Below are positions 8,906 to 19,192 of a stretch of DNA of 64,000 nucleotides, in pieces. How positions within the stretch are numbered: position 1 is the stretch's first letter; each line of letters opens with the position of its first letter. The position numbers were made by a program, and so were the translations under genes. Source of the DNA: a marine bacterium B5-7 (GTDB lineage: Bacteria; Pseudomonadota; Gammaproteobacteria; Arenicellales; CAJQKF01). The notes below the pieces were generated by a model. That model had not been told where the DNA came from. It did no database searches and saw only the letters and a program-made list of their open reading frames with translations. The stretch lies in the NCBI GenBank assembly GCA_021604525.1, contig BQJD01000002.1, positions 88,282 through 152,281 of the forward strand, written 5' to 3'.

Positions 8906-9970
8906 CTAGATCACCCGACGATACATGATCATCGCCAGGGTTAAAAACAGGAACAACGGCAGCAGCGCCCCAGCGAGCGGCGACAATCCATAGGCGAGTA
9001 CCACATAGCCAAGCGATTTGTTGGCTGCGTAAAAGCCAAGTCCGATCATGATACCGACAAACAGGTTGCGACCCGTGTTGCCGGCGCGCAGATTGCCGAA
9101 CACAAATGGTATCGCCAGTGCGACCATGACACCAATGGAAAGCGGCAAGACTACCTTGGTCCAGAACACCAATTCATAGCGACTGGTTTCCTGATCGTTT
9201 CTGCGCAGATGCTGGATGTAACGCTTAAGTTGCCAGACCGACATCTGTTCAGGTTTGATCAAAAATACAGACATGATCTGCGGCGATACCGAGGTTTCCC
9301 AGTTTGCCTCATTCAGCTTGCGAGTCGTTGCCAGACCATCATCGGTGATGACGGTCTGGCGGACATCGGTCAAGCGCCAGTTCTGGTCAACAAAACGACC
9401 GCTCGTGGCATACACCAGTGACCTCAGCCGCGCGTTTTTGTCAAATTCGAACACCCGTACACGCAACAAGGTCAGATCCGGCAGGATTTCGCCAATGTTG
9501 ACGTAAGTTGTGGTATCGCGCATCCATAAACCATATTCGGTTTGTTGGCGAACGTCTTTTTGCAACGCGCTGGCACGGCCGTTTTTTGCAATGGTCTCCG
9601 TGGTCGGAGAGATTACTTCGCCGACAACGAACGCCAGTGCGACCATCACAATTCCGGCCTTAAGAACCGAACTTGTGATCTGAACCAGGGAAAATCCGGA
9701 GGCTCGCAGCACCACCAGTTCGGAATCAACTGCCAGCGAACTCAATGCGAGGATCGTTCCCAACAGCGCGCCCATGGGAAACAGCTCATACACCGTATAC
9801 GGGATAGACATGACGACAAACTTGAGAACCTCAAGAATATTGTAGTTGCCGACACCCAGGTCACCCAGTTGATCAATAAAATTGACGAAGGTAAACAACC
9901 CCAACAATACCCCGAGGGCAACCAGTGTGTAGTAACCGATGGTGCGGCCAAAGTAGAGATCAATAATCAT
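8906..9970 (-). CDS. lptG: LPS export ABC transporter permease LptG
   Basis: A permease of the LptB2FG transporter that pulls lipopolysaccharide from the inner membrane into the Lpt bridge. The ORF track starts at 10057, but those first 29 codons overlap lptF. I place the start at ATG 9970 (MIIDLYFGRT), which gives 354 residues, the usual length, and an 11-base overlap with the lptF stop. Six membrane segments are predicted, three at each end (for example FVNFIDQLGDLG and the C-terminal LSPLAGALLPLFLFL), around a periplasmic jellyroll domain. Gene order lptF-lptG is classical. Confidence 0.95.
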   Translation of the reverse strand: MIIDLYFGRTIGYYTLVALGVLLGLFTFVNFIDQLGDLGVGNYNILEVLKFVVMSIPYTVYELFPMGALLGTILALSSLAVDSELVVLRASGFSLVQITSSVLKAGIVMVALAFVVGEVISPTTETIAKNGRASALQKDVRQQTEYGLWMRDTTTYVNIGEILPDLTLLRVRVFEFDKNARLRSLVYATSGRFVDQNWRLTDVRQTVITDDGLATTRKLNEANWETSVSPQIMSVFLIKPEQMSVWQLKRYIQHLRRNDQETSRYELVFWTKVVLPLSIGVMVALAIPFVFGNLRAGNTGRNLFVGIMIGLGFYAANKSLGYVVLAYGLSPLAGALLPLFLFLTLAMIMYRRVI

Positions 9971-11075
9971 CAACTGACCGCCGCCGAATACCACGGGTAA
10001 TAAAGTCCGGGAGCATCGACCTGTTTTCCACTCGTCTCGCAAACAACCAGATTCCAAGGAGGAAGAACAGGCCGTGAACCAGCCATACGCCGTAGTTGGG
10101 GTCGAGCTGGCCTTTACGCATCATGGCTATTGCAAAGCCCACCATGTTGGCATAGGCAAAATACACCAGGAAGGCAAAAATCATTTTCGGCATGCGGTTG
10201 CTGCGACTGTCCAGTGTACTGAATCCCAGCGCAAAAAGTATCAGTACCGGAATGCCCACGATTTTTGAAATTCGCCAGTTGAATTCGGTCATCCGAATTC
10301 GATTTCCGGGCTCAAGCAGCTCGCTGGTCTTCATGCCTTTCGCCGGTATCGCCAGGGCATTCTCCGGCTTTTCCTCGAGACGGATGGCATACGTTTCAAA
10401 GTCCACCACCGTGTAGGCCGGTTCTCCCGGAGTGCCGGTATAGCGCGTACCGTTTTTCAACACCAGGAAGACATCGTTGGTGTTGACGTCGACACTCTGG
10501 AATCCAATTCCTGCTATTACCACCAGTTCTTCACCACGTTCCTGTCCATAGTAGAAAATATTCTGATAGTAGCCGGCCTCTTCGTTATATCGTTCTATAA
10601 AGTAAACACTGCCCTGCTTGGTCTCCGAAAACACGCCAGGCGTCAGGCCGGTCACTTCCCGACGGCTTTCGTACTCCTGCTGTATCGATTCGATTACCCG
10701 GACCGACAACGGCGAAAGGTATAGCGAGAACAAGCCAACCAGGAATCCCATAACCAGGCCCAACCAGATCATCGGCCTTAGCAACTGCACCGGGCTGATA
10801 CCGCAGGCCGTCACAACCGTCATTTCATTGTCACGATTCCAGCGCCCGAGCACCATCAGCACTGCCACGTATAGAACCAGCGGTAGAATGATGTCCATAT
10901 TGGTCATCAGTCTCAAAAACAAAATCTCGAGTACCGAGTCGATGGGAATGAGACCTTCGGCCGCCTGGCGCAGCACCGCTACAAGGCGAATGACCACAAA
11001 GATGGAAAGCAGCACTAGTGCGACAGCACCACTGGTCTGTAAGGTTTCGCGCAATAAAGCACGGTTGAGTATCAT
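9960..11075 (-). CDS. lptF: LPS export ABC transporter permease LptF
   Basis: A 371-residue partner permease of LptG. The N-terminus MILNRALLRETLQTSGAVAL and the coupling-helix region DNEMTVVTACGISPVQLLRP are typical of LptF. Three N-terminal helices, a periplasmic jellyroll domain (about residues 130-260) and three C-terminal helices are visible. It is divergent from pepA across about 300 bases, the arrangement conserved in Gammaproteobacteria. The gene overlaps lptG by 11 bases. Confidence 0.96.
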   Translation of the reverse strand: MILNRALLRETLQTSGAVALVLLSIFVVIRLVAVLRQAAEGLIPIDSVLEILFLRLMTNMDIILPLVLYVAVLMVLGRWNRDNEMTVVTACGISPVQLLRPMIWLGLVMGFLVGLFSLYLSPLSVRVIESIQQEYESRREVTGLTPGVFSETKQGSVYFIERYNEEAGYYQNIFYYGQERGEELVVIAGIGFQSVDVNTNDVFLVLKNGTRYTGTPGEPAYTVVDFETYAIRLEEKPENALAIPAKGMKTSELLEPGNRIRMTEFNWRISKIVGIPVLILFALGFSTLDSRSNRMPKMIFAFLVYFAYANMVGFAIAMMRKGQLDPNYGVWLVHGLFFLLGIWLFARRVENRSMLPDFITRGIRRRSVDDY

Positions 11076-11372
11076 CGCGGCTGACCCTTTACCCTGCTAA
11101 AAAGCCGTCGGGATGCTGTCGGTAGTCATCTGTTTACTATCGCCATAAAAAATGTGAAGTCCTGTTCAATGCGGGTAAGTTTCGATCAAGCCGAGCCGCG
11201 GACATTACCCAAGTCGTATGGCCATCAGTCAACTACAATCAATTATCTGGAGTGAATCGAATTGTATCAGCGCGTCGGCGTTGGGAATACCGGCATGTCC
11301 TGATATATTCTTACGTTGAAATCGACTGCAACAAAGTTACTTTTCAATCACACCCATCGGTATTAATAACAG
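11076..11372. other. Divergent intergenic region, lptF / pepA
   Basis: A 297-base spacer with no supported gene, expected to hold promoters for lptFG and pepA-holC. No clear operator or hairpin was found. A 69-codon ORF at 11252 overlaps the pepA start out of frame and looks like chance. Confidence 0.5.
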
Positions 11373-12857
11373 ATGAAATATTCGGTCAAATCCTCAAACC
11401 CCCTGACTCATGCCTCCGGCTGCCTGGCAGTCACCGTGTATACCGATGGGTCAATAGGTGACGTTGCCAAAAGTGTCGACCAGGCTACCGGCGGTGTTAT
11501 CACAGCCGCCGTGAAACGCGGCGATATCAAGGGAAAGGTCGGCGAAAGCCTGATGATTCCGCTGATCGATGGTATACGCGCGCATCGACTGCTACTGCTC
11601 GGTGCCGGCGACAAAGCGGATGAGTGCTCCCTCGTCAATATCAAGAAAATCGGCGCTAAACTCGCCAATACGCTGGAGAAATCCGGTGCCGCCGATGCCG
11701 CCGTTAGCATCGAGGGTCTTAACATTGCCAATCGCAGCCTCGCTGATAGCGTGACCATTTTAATTGAGGCGATGGAGTATGCAGCCTATCGTTTCGACCA
11801 GTTGAAACAGAAAAAATCTTCTGCTTCACTCAAGGCTGTAACCCTGCTGTGCGACAGTCGCTCACAGGCCAACATTGCGCAGACTGGCGTCAATCGCGGT
11901 GAAGCCATCGCCGGTGGTGTCCGTCTGGCCCGCGATCTTGGCAACCTGCCGGGCAATATCTGCACACCGAGCTATCTGGCAAGCGAAGCTCGCAAGATGC
12001 AAAAAAGTCATTCCCTGAAAGTAACTGTTCTTGACGAAGGACGCATGGAAAAACTCGGCATGGGCTCGCTGCTTTCAGTATCACGTGGCAGTCGCGAACC
12101 GGCCAAGCTGATCATTATGGAATACCAGGGTGCGGCCAAATCAAAGGCGCCAATCGTTCTGGTGGGTAAAGGCCTGACCTTCGACGCCGGTGGGATTTCA
12201 TTAAAGCCTGCCCCGGCAATGGACGAGATGAAGTACGACATGTGTGGCGGTGCCAGCGTGTTAGGCACACTCAAGGCGGTTGCCGAACTCGGCCTTAAAA
12301 TCAATGTGGTCGGTATCGTGCCCGCGAGCGAAAACCTGCCCGATGGCGCTGCCAATAAACCCGGTGACATCGTCACCAGCATGGCAGGCAAAACCATTGA
12401 GATTCTAAATACCGACGCCGAGGGACGCCTGATTCTATGCGATGCCCTGACCTATGCACGACGTTTCAAGCCGGCTGCGATTATCGACATCGCCACGTTA
12501 ACCGGAGCCTGCGTCATTGCCCTCGGCGCGCACCCGTCCGGACTGTTCTCCCAGGATGATGCCCTGGCGGAAGAAATTCTCGAGGCCGGCAACCAAAGTG
12601 GTGATCGCGCTTGGCGCATGCCGCTATGGGATGACTACCAGAAGCAGCTCGACAGCCCGTTCGCAGACATCGCCAATATCGGTGGCAAGGGTGGCGGTGC
12701 AGTCATCGCTGCCTGTTTCCTCGCGCGTTTTACCGAAGACCTGACATGGGCCCATCTTGATATTGCCGGTACCGCCTGGACTCAGGGAAAAAATAAAAGT
12801 GCGACCGGCCGGCCGGTCGCCCTGTTGACTCGTTTCATTCTCAGCCGCTGTCAGTAG
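11373..12857 (+). CDS. pepA: Leucyl aminopeptidase (M17)
   Basis: A 494-residue cytosolic aminopeptidase of family M17, which trims N-terminal residues from peptides and in enterobacteria also binds DNA. The signature NTDAEGRL is at residues 346-353, the metal-binding GKGLTFDAGGISLKP lies upstream, and the C-terminal GGKGGGAVIAACFL segment is also present. The N-terminal macro-like domain occupies about 1-160. holC begins 3 bases after the stop, matching the conserved pepA-holC-valS order. Confidence 0.97.
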   Translation: MKYSVKSSNPLTHASGCLAVTVYTDGSIGDVAKSVDQATGGVITAAVKRGDIKGKVGESLMIPLIDGIRAHRLLLLGAGDKADECSLVNIKKIGAKLANTLEKSGAADAAVSIEGLNIANRSLADSVTILIEAMEYAAYRFDQLKQKKSSASLKAVTLLCDSRSQANIAQTGVNRGEAIAGGVRLARDLGNLPGNICTPSYLASEARKMQKSHSLKVTVLDEGRMEKLGMGSLLSVSRGSREPAKLIIMEYQGAAKSKAPIVLVGKGLTFDAGGISLKPAPAMDEMKYDMCGGASVLGTLKAVAELGLKINVVGIVPASENLPDGAANKPGDIVTSMAGKTIEILNTDAEGRLILCDALTYARRFKPAAIIDIATLTGACVIALGAHPSGLFSQDDALAEEILEAGNQSGDRAWRMPLWDDYQKQLDSPFADIANIGGKGGGAVIAACFLARFTEDLTWAHLDIAGTAWTQGKNKSATGRPVALLTRFILSRCQ

Positions 12858-12860
12858 GTA

Positions 12861-13301
12861 GTGACGGCAATCGGCAGCAATTCTGCAGGGGGTGTGGATT
12901 TTTATGTCCTCAAGTCAGGATCCGACCCGGCAGTTTTAAAACTCGCCTGCCGGGTCGTCGAAAAAGCGTATAAAGGTGGTTACCGAGTACTGCTCATGGG
13001 ACGTGACGAACAGCAATGCAGTCAACTCGATGAGCAGCTTTGGACATTTTCTCAAGGAAGCTTCATCCCCCACGAACGTGGTACCGACGCAACCGCCGCC
13101 AAGGTTCGAATCGCGCCCTCGCCTGCCCTTCAGGACATCGATGTAATCGTGACACTGAATCGGGCACCGCTTGATGATGCGTTCCATCACTTAAGGATTG
13201 CGGATATCATTGGCGCCAGCGAGACGGAAAAACACGAAGCCCGCGAGCGATTCAAATTCTATCGGTCGCACGGTATCGAACCGCGTACGCACCATATCTG
13301 A
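12861..13301 (+). CDS. holC: DNA polymerase III subunit chi
   Basis: A 146-residue chi subunit of the replicative clamp-loader complex, contacting SSB. The core VDFYVLKSG at residues 12-20 and the end-of-sheet region DVIVTLNRA match the family. It starts with GTG at 12861, 3 bases after pepA; the N-terminus is about 10 residues longer than usual, so a downstream start is possible although no better in-frame start is evident. The C-terminal helix region ends RSHGIEPRTHHI. Confidence 0.9.
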   Translation: MTAIGSNSAGGVDFYVLKSGSDPAVLKLACRVVEKAYKGGYRVLLMGRDEQQCSQLDEQLWTFSQGSFIPHERGTDATAAKVRIAPSPALQDIDVIVTLNRAPLDDAFHHLRIADIIGASETEKHEARERFKFYRSHGIEPRTHHI

Positions 13302-13433
13302 CAAACCTCAGTATGGCGTCGAGACGCCTCGCAGCAAGTAAAAGCGTTGTAACAGGCCAGCGCTGTATATTCGCCAGTCATCGAGTTTGATCGATAAAGG
13401 CAACGGACAACCAAGCTACCGGGAGTATCCCGA

Positions 13434-14177
13434 GTGAATGATTCCAGCGACAAAAACCCAACGCATTACGACGACCTGATCAGGGAACTCAATGAGCTGA
13501 AACGGTTTATCGAACAAGGTGATGACGACGGCGATAATGCCCCAGGCAATAATAAATTGTCAGATGCCTCAGGCGATGACGACGATCCGGTTATCGCTGG
13601 TTCACATGCCAACGCCGGCCCTGCTCATCCCCATCCGTCCGATAGCGTCGCGACGAACAGTATGGTCGACGACGAGACAATCGATGAACCCGAAATCGAT
13701 AGTGATCCAGATATTGTTGACACGGACAGTTCCGATGCGGATGAATTCCCGACCCTCAACGAAGTGGTTCGCCGCCCACAATCAAATGATGAATTTCAGC
13801 TCGATCTGCTCTCGCCAACACAAAGTATAGAGTCAACAAAACCCTCCCCAGACAAACCCACCAGCCAGGAAGCTGTCGCCGATCCGCCTATTGCTGACAA
13901 GGATTCGGCAACTGAAAATACTGTGGCTGGATTACAGCATCCAGCAACTACCGACAACACCATTGTGGATGACAACCAGCCGGCAACCCAGGACGATGTA
14001 GCTGAGGGTGAGGGTGATGATGAGATACTTGAGTTCGTGCTCGACCTGTCCGAGCGCATAATGGGAACGATCGAGGATCGCCTGCTGGAGAGAAGCGGTG
14101 AATTGATCCCCGATGATCTACGCGATGAACTACGCGAATCCATCGGCGACATTCTCTATGAGTGGTGTGAACGATAG
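13434..14177 (+). CDS. Acidic low-complexity protein between holC and valS, unknown
   Basis: A 247-residue, very acidic protein that I do not recognise. A short N-terminal segment (HYDDLIRELNELKRFIEQ) looks helical. About 150 residues of Asp/Ser/Thr/Pro-rich disordered sequence follow, and residues 195-247 form a second helical block (EFVLDLSERIMGTIEDRLLE). GTG at 13434 is preceded by GGGAG eight bases upstream, which supports the start. It sits between holC and valS, where many relatives of this locus carry a small acidic reading frame. The ordered ends joined by a long acidic linker suggest an adaptor or protein-binding role, but no function can be assigned. Confidence 0.75.
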   Translation: MNDSSDKNPTHYDDLIRELNELKRFIEQGDDDGDNAPGNNKLSDASGDDDDPVIAGSHANAGPAHPHPSDSVATNSMVDDETIDEPEIDSDPDIVDTDSSDADEFPTLNEVVRRPQSNDEFQLDLLSPTQSIESTKPSPDKPTSQEAVADPPIADKDSATENTVAGLQHPATTDNTIVDDNQPATQDDVAEGEGDDEILEFVLDLSERIMGTIEDRLLERSGELIPDDLRDELRESIGDILYEWCER

Positions 14178-14418
14178 ATTGTATCGGCGGCGGCTGATCA
14201 CCACGTCACTGGGTCGCTCACTATGCCGCCACTTCTCCGTTTATCCCGCCATTGCCAGTATAATCGCTGCCTGCTAACCCGATTGCGCAGGCATTGCACA
14301 TCAGCTGATGCATGCCGCGCTGAATACGGCTTGATTCAATAAAACTACACGCCACCATATACCTTGCGGCGCATGATGCCGACGTAACCCATCGACTCAA
14401 ATTATCAGTATCAGCAAC

Positions 14419-17265
14419 ATGAGCACCACGCCCCTCGACAAGACCTACGATCCTCATACGATTGAGCGCCCCTTGTATCAGCAATGGGAACAACAGGGTT
14501 ACTTCGAACCAACAGGCGAAGGCGAGCCGTATTGCATCATGATCCCGCCACCCAACGTGACTGGAAGTCTGCACATGGGTCATGCCTTTCAGGATACGGT
14601 GATGGATATCCTGACCCGATACCATCGCATGTGTGGCCGCAATACCCTCTGGCAAGCTGGCAGCGATCATGCCGGTATCGCCACACAGATGGTGGTTGAA
14701 CGCCAATTGGAGCAACAGGGTATCACCCGGCACGATATCGGCCGGGAAAAATTTGTCGAGAAAGTCTGGCAATGGAAGGAACAATCAGGCGGCACCATTA
14801 CCGGACAATTACGCCGTATGGGGGCATCACTCGATTGGGCTCATGAACGCTTTACCATGGACGATGGACTATCGGATGCGGTACGCGAAGTGTTCGTGCG
14901 TTTGTTTGAAGAAGATCTTATCTATCGTGGCAAACGATTGGTGAACTGGGATCCGGTCCTTCACACCGCGCTATCCGATCTTGAGGTATTGAGCGCGGAG
15001 GAGAATGGTCATCTGTGGTACATCCGCTACCCGGTTACTGACAGCGAGCAGTTCGTAGTGGTCGCCACCACTCGCCCGGAAACCATGCTCGGCGATTGCG
15101 CCGTCGCGGTAAACCCCGAAGACGAGCGTTTTGCTTCGCTGATCGGTAAGCACCTGCAACTGCCATTAACAGGCCGGACAATTCCAGTCATTGCCGATGA
15201 CTATGTCGACCCCGAATTTGGAACCGGTTGCGTCAAGATTACCGCCGCTCACGACTTCAACGACTATGCCGTGTGGCAACGACATCGCGAACATGCCGAC
15301 ATCGCATCGCTACCCCACGGCGGCCTGATCAACATCTTCACTATGGACGCAGCGATACGTCAACCGGATGAAGCCGAAGCGGGCATGCTGCCCGATGCCT
15401 ATATCGGACTGGATCGATTTGAAGCGAGAAAGGCAATCATTAAGGATCTTGATGCAACCGGACTGCTGGAAAAGACGGTGGATCATAAACTGCCGGTACC
15501 TCGTGGCGACCGCAGCAATGCGGTGGTGGAACCCTATCTGACTGATCAATGGTACGTTCGTACCGAGAAGCTGGCACAACCGGCAATAGAAGCCGTTGAG
15601 TCCGGGCGTATTCGTTTCGTCCCGGATAACTGGAAGAACACCTACTTCGAGTGGATGCGCAATATCGAGGATTGGTGTATTAGCCGGCAGATTTGGTGGG
15701 GGCACCGGATACCGGCATGGTACGACGACGAAGGCCGGTTCTATGTCGGTCGCAGCGAAGAGGAAGTCAGACAGGCCCATGGCCTTGAAGATGACCTGGG
15801 CCTGCGCCAGGATGACGATGTTCTTGACACCTGGTTCAGCTCCGCATTATGGCCGTTCTCGACTCTCGGCTGGCCGGAGCAAACAGATCGACTGGCCACC
15901 TGGTATCCAACGTCCGTTCTTGTTACCGGTTTCGACATCATATTTTTCTGGGTGGCACGGATGATAATGGCCGGCCTCAAGTTCATGGACGATATTCCGT
16001 TTCATGAGATCTACATCCACGGACTGGTGCGCGATGCCCACGGCAATAAAATGTCGAAGTCCAAAGGTAATGTGCTCGATCCCATCGACCTGATCGACGG
16101 CATTGAACTGGATGCCCTGATAACAAAACGTACCAGCGGCATGATGCAACAACATCTTGCCGACAAAATAACGAAACAAACCCGCGAAGACTATCCGAAC
16201 GGAATACCAAGCTATGGTACCGACGCGCTGCGATTCACCTTCGCCTCACTCGCCACCACCGGCCGCGATATTAACTTCGATCTCGGCAGAATCGAAGGCT
16301 ACCGGAACTTTTGCAATAAATTGTGGAATGCGGCGCGCTATGTGCTGATGAACACAGAAGATCAGGATTGCGGTGTGACAGGTAATGCATCCATACACTT
16401 GGGCGTTGCCGAGCGCTGGATTATCTCAAGACTCCAAGCAACCGAAGCGGAAGTTGAACGAGCGTTTAAAAGCTACCGCTTCGATCTCGCCGCCATGAGC
16501 ATCTACAACTTTGTGTGGAATGATTATTGCGACTGGTATCTGGAATTATCAAAACCTGTTCTGAATGACGATACTGCCGCCGCCGAAGCAAAGCGCGGCA
16601 CCAGGCGTACTCTGGTGCGAGTGCTCGAAACGACGCTGCGTCTGGCGCATCCGATCATCCCGTTTATCACCGATACCATCTGGCAGCGAATCGCCCCATT
16701 GGCAGGAACCGAAGGGCGGAGCATCATGATCCTGCCTTATCCGAAAGCGGACATGGAACGAATTGATCAAGACGCCGAAGACGGCATGCAATGGCTGCAA
16801 CAGTTCATTTTGGGTATTCGTAAAATCAAGGCCGAAATGAATATCAGGCCATCGGCCCCTGTGTCGGTACTGCTATCAGGCGCAAGTGAGACCGATCGGC
16901 AACGAGTTATTGATAACCGTATGTATCTGAACTTTCTGGCGCGCACTCAATCTGTCGATTTTCTCGGTGACAATGACGAGGGCCCGGAAGCAGCCATTAC
17001 CCTGGTCGGTGCAATGAAAGTTCTGATTCCGCTGGCCGGACTCATCGATCGCGATGCGGAAATAACCCGGTTGTCGCGGGAAATCGACAAACTTGAAACG
17101 GATCGAAATAAAATCGCTGGTAAACTCGCCAATTCCAGTTTTGTGGATCGAGCGCCCGCCGCTATCGTCGAAAAGGAACGCAGCCGACTTAAGCAGATAA
17201 GTTCCGACCTGGATAATTTGCAAGATCAGCTTTCAAAAATCCGTGCGTTACAGGATGTCGAATGA
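14419..17265 (+). CDS. valS: Valyl-tRNA synthetase
   Basis: A 948-residue class I synthetase charging tRNA-Val. The HIGH-type motif HMGH lies at residues 52-55 in [13 protein letters not shown], and KMSKS is at about 544-548. The editing (CP1) domain lies between them with [18 protein letters not shown]-terminal coiled coil (about 880-945) is present. Length and architecture are standard for Gammaproteobacteria. The 241-base gap upstream probably contains its own promoter. Overlapping ORFs on the other strand are shadows. Confidence 0.98.
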   Translation: MSTTPLDKTYDPHTIERPLYQQWEQQGYFEPTGEGEPYCIMIPPPNVTGSLHMGHAFQDTVMDILTRYHRMCGRNTLWQAGSDHAGIATQMVVERQLEQQGITRHDIGREKFVEKVWQWKEQSGGTITGQLRRMGASLDWAHERFTMDDGLSDAVREVFVRLFEEDLIYRGKRLVNWDPVLHTALSDLEVLSAEENGHLWYIRYPVTDSEQFVVVATTRPETMLGDCAVAVNPEDERFASLIGKHLQLPLTGRTIPVIADDYVDPEFGTGCVKITAAHDFNDYAVWQRHREHADIASLPHGGLINIFTMDAAIRQPDEAEAGMLPDAYIGLDRFEARKAIIKDLDATGLLEKTVDHKLPVPRGDRSNAVVEPYLTDQWYVRTEKLAQPAIEAVESGRIRFVPDNWKNTYFEWMRNIEDWCISRQIWWGHRIPAWYDDEGRFYVGRSEEEVRQAHGLEDDLGLRQDDDVLDTWFSSALWPFSTLGWPEQTDRLATWYPTSVLVTGFDIIFFWVARMIMAGLKFMDDIPFHEIYIHGLVRDAHGNKMSKSKGNVLDPIDLIDGIELDALITKRTSGMMQQHLADKITKQTREDYPNGIPSYGTDALRFTFASLATTGRDINFDLGRIEGYRNFCNKLWNAARYVLMNTEDQDCGVTGNASIHLGVAERWIISRLQATEAEVERAFKSYRFDLAAMSIYNFVWNDYCDWYLELSKPVLNDDTAAAEAKRGTRRTLVRVLETTLRLAHPIIPFITDTIWQRIAPLAGTEGRSIMILPYPKADMERIDQDAEDGMQWLQQFILGIRKIKAEMNIRPSAPVSVLLSGASETDRQRVIDNRMYLNFLARTQSVDFLGDNDEGPEAAITLVGAMKVLIPLAGLIDRDAEITRLSREIDKLETDRNKIAGKLANSSFVDRAPAAIVEKERSRLKQISSDLDNLQDQLSKIRALQDVE

Positions 17266-17302
17266 TTCTGCCGCGCTTTGATAGCCAGCGTCTCTACGTA
17301 AT

Positions 17303-17321
17303 CGCGACATCAATTGTCGCG
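17303..17321. repeat. Inverted repeat downstream of valS
   Basis: CGCGACA and TGTCGCG form a 7-pair stem with a 5-base loop, 38 bases after the valS stop. No T run follows, so it may be an attenuating hairpin or a protein site, not a simple terminator. Confidence 0.35.
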
Positions 17322-17389
17322 GTTCAGCGAGCATGACTACTTTCGTCCTGATAACTGAAAGCGCACCTTGAACAGGAGATCGTCTGATT

Positions 17390-17602
17390 ATGCACTACAG
17401 TGAACTTCAACTGGAGGAAATGCGCCAGCAGCTTGCTGAACTTCGCATCGAGCATCGCGATCTCGATCATGCGCTCGAACTTATCCAGCAGGGTGGCTAC
17501 ATTGATCAGCTTCAGATTCGTCGCATGAAAAAGCGTAAACTGATGCTAAAGGACATGATTACCTACATCGGGAATGCGCTTATTCCCGACGAGCCTGCCT
17601 GA
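17390..17602 (+). CDS. DUF465 / YdcH-family small protein
   Basis: A 70-residue, mainly helical protein of the DUF465 (YdcH) family. It shows the family pattern of an N-terminal helix, LRIEHRDLDHAL (residues 17-28), then a turn with a DQLQIRRMKKRKLMLKD basic helix. ATG at 17390 follows a good AGGAG ribosome site. The family is widespread in proteobacteria, and its function is unknown. It stands alone between valS and sqr. Confidence 0.87.
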   Translation: MHYSELQLEEMRQQLAELRIEHRDLDHALELIQQGGYIDQLQIRRMKKRKLMLKDMITYIGNALIPDEPA

Positions 17603-17780
17603 AATAATTCGACGCTCTGTTGTGTTTCCATCACCCTTTGGCAATCGTACCCACCAAAGACCGTACTTGAGTAAATACAGCGAATCGGCGCAAGGATAAT
17701 TACCACGACACAATTATAGATAATAAGTGGCCATTCAAGGTTCGCCTCCAGCGAAGTGATGCGTCAAGTCATCATCTTTT

Positions 17781-17794
17781 GTGATTCTGATCAA
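17781..17794. promoter_or_regulatory. FNR/ANR-like operator upstream of sqr
   Basis: GTGATTCTGATCAA matches the FNR/ANR consensus TTGAT-N4-ATCAA at nine of ten fixed positions, 60 bases before the sqr start. It would place sqr under oxygen control. A CRP/Dnr relative could use the same site. The match is read by eye, and no promoter hexamers near it were identified with confidence. Confidence 0.4.
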
Positions 17795-17853
17795 TACCCC
17801 CTCTCATTTTCATTGCCATACTACTTGCGAGTTTTTGCATCTTGGGATCTCAC

Positions 17854-19128
17854 ATGGCACATATCGTTATCGTTGGCGCTGGAATTGGCGGGGTACCTGG
17901 CGCCTATGAATTGCGTGGGGCGCTTGGCAGAGAACACAAAATTACTCTGATAAACGCTACGGACTACTTTCAATTTGTCCCCTCAAATCCCTGGCTGGCT
18001 GTCGGTTGGCGTACACGGGAAAAAATTACCGTACCAATCGGGCGCCATCTTCAAAAACACGATATCAATTTCATTGCCCAACGGGTGAGTGAAATTGACG
18101 CTGATAATAATCTGCTTAAATTACACAACGGCGAACTCGTTACGTATGACCACCTGGCCATAATGACAGGTCCACGACTGGCATTTGAAGAAGTAGAAGG
18201 CACTGGGCCGGACAGCGGTTACACTCAGTCAGTTTGCACCGTCGACCATGCTGAGAAATCTTATAAGGATTTTACCAGGCTAATTGCTGATCCCGGCCCG
18301 GTAATTGTTGGAGCAGTTCAGCTTGCCAGCTGCTTCGGTCCCGCCTATGAATATGCAGCAATTCTTGATACTGAACTCAAGAAGAGGAAAATTCGCGATA
18401 AAGTTCCCATGACCTTCGTAACCAGCGAACCTTATATCGGTCATCTCGGGCTCGGTGGTGTAGGCGATTCAAAAGGCATGCTGGAGCATGAGTTTCGCAA
18501 CCGTCATATCAGCTGGATTACCAATTCGAAGGTCACCCGCGTTGAGGACGGCATGATGTTCGTCGATCAGCTAGATGATAGCGGCGAGTTGTTTAAACAA
18601 CATAAACTGCCATTTAAACATGCGATGATGTTGCCATCATTCAAGGGGGTCGATGCCGTCGTCAATGTAGACGGTTTATGCAATCCTCGCGGGTTTGTCA
18701 TCGTTGATGAACATCAGCGCAGTCCTAAATATTCCAACATATTCGCAGCCGGTGTGTGTATTGCCATCCCACCGGTCGAAGCCACGCCGGTTCCAACCGG
18801 TGCGCCGAAAACAGGCTATATGATCGAATCGATGGTCACCGCAATCGTTAACAATATAAAGGCAGATATCACCGGAACCACCGCAGATGCGAAGGCTACC
18901 TGGAATGCATTCTGCCTGGCAGATCTTGGTAGCAATGGCGCGGCATTCATTGCCGTACCGCAGATACCACCGCGGAATATCACCTGGTTTAAAAAGGGTA
19001 AATGGGTACACTGGGCCAAGATTGCCTTTGAGAAATATTTTCTAAGGAAGATCCGCAAAGGCGTTAGTGAACCAGTCTTTGAAAAGTGGGCCTTGAAAAT
19101 GATCGGCATTTCCCGTTTGCGTCCTTAA
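17854..19128 (+). CDS. sqr: Sulfide:quinone oxidoreductase
   Basis: A flavoprotein that oxidises sulfide to sulfur or polysulfide and passes electrons to membrane quinone. I choose ATG 17854 (MAHIVIVGAG) over the TTG at 17842, because Acidithiobacillus ferrooxidans Sqr starts with the same MAHVVILGAG pattern. With this start the redox cysteines fall at Cys128 (SVCTVDHA), Cys160 (ASCFGPAYEYA) and Cys354 (NAFCLADLG). These match Cys128, Cys160 and Cys356 of that enzyme. The FAD motif GAGIGG is at 8-13. The C-terminal amphipathic region (FEKYFLRKIRKGVSEPVFEK) matches the membrane-anchoring end. 424 residues; one additional cysteine, Cys302. Confidence 0.95.
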   Translation: MAHIVIVGAGIGGVPGAYELRGALGREHKITLINATDYFQFVPSNPWLAVGWRTREKITVPIGRHLQKHDINFIAQRVSEIDADNNLLKLHNGELVTYDHLAIMTGPRLAFEEVEGTGPDSGYTQSVCTVDHAEKSYKDFTRLIADPGPVIVGAVQLASCFGPAYEYAAILDTELKKRKIRDKVPMTFVTSEPYIGHLGLGGVGDSKGMLEHEFRNRHISWITNSKVTRVEDGMMFVDQLDDSGELFKQHKLPFKHAMMLPSFKGVDAVVNVDGLCNPRGFVIVDEHQRSPKYSNIFAAGVCIAIPPVEATPVPTGAPKTGYMIESMVTAIVNNIKADITGTTADAKATWNAFCLADLGSNGAAFIAVPQIPPRNITWFKKGKWVHWAKIAFEKYFLRKIRKGVSEPVFEKWALKMIGISRLRP

Positions 19129-19192
19129 GCAAATTGACCGCTTCGCTGAATGCTGATGTTGTAATACCTTGATGTACTTACTTCCGGCGTGG

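Noticed and set aside
14221-14784. 187-codon minus-strand ORF over the start of valS
   Set aside because: It is antisense to valS, has no motif and is a product of codon bias.
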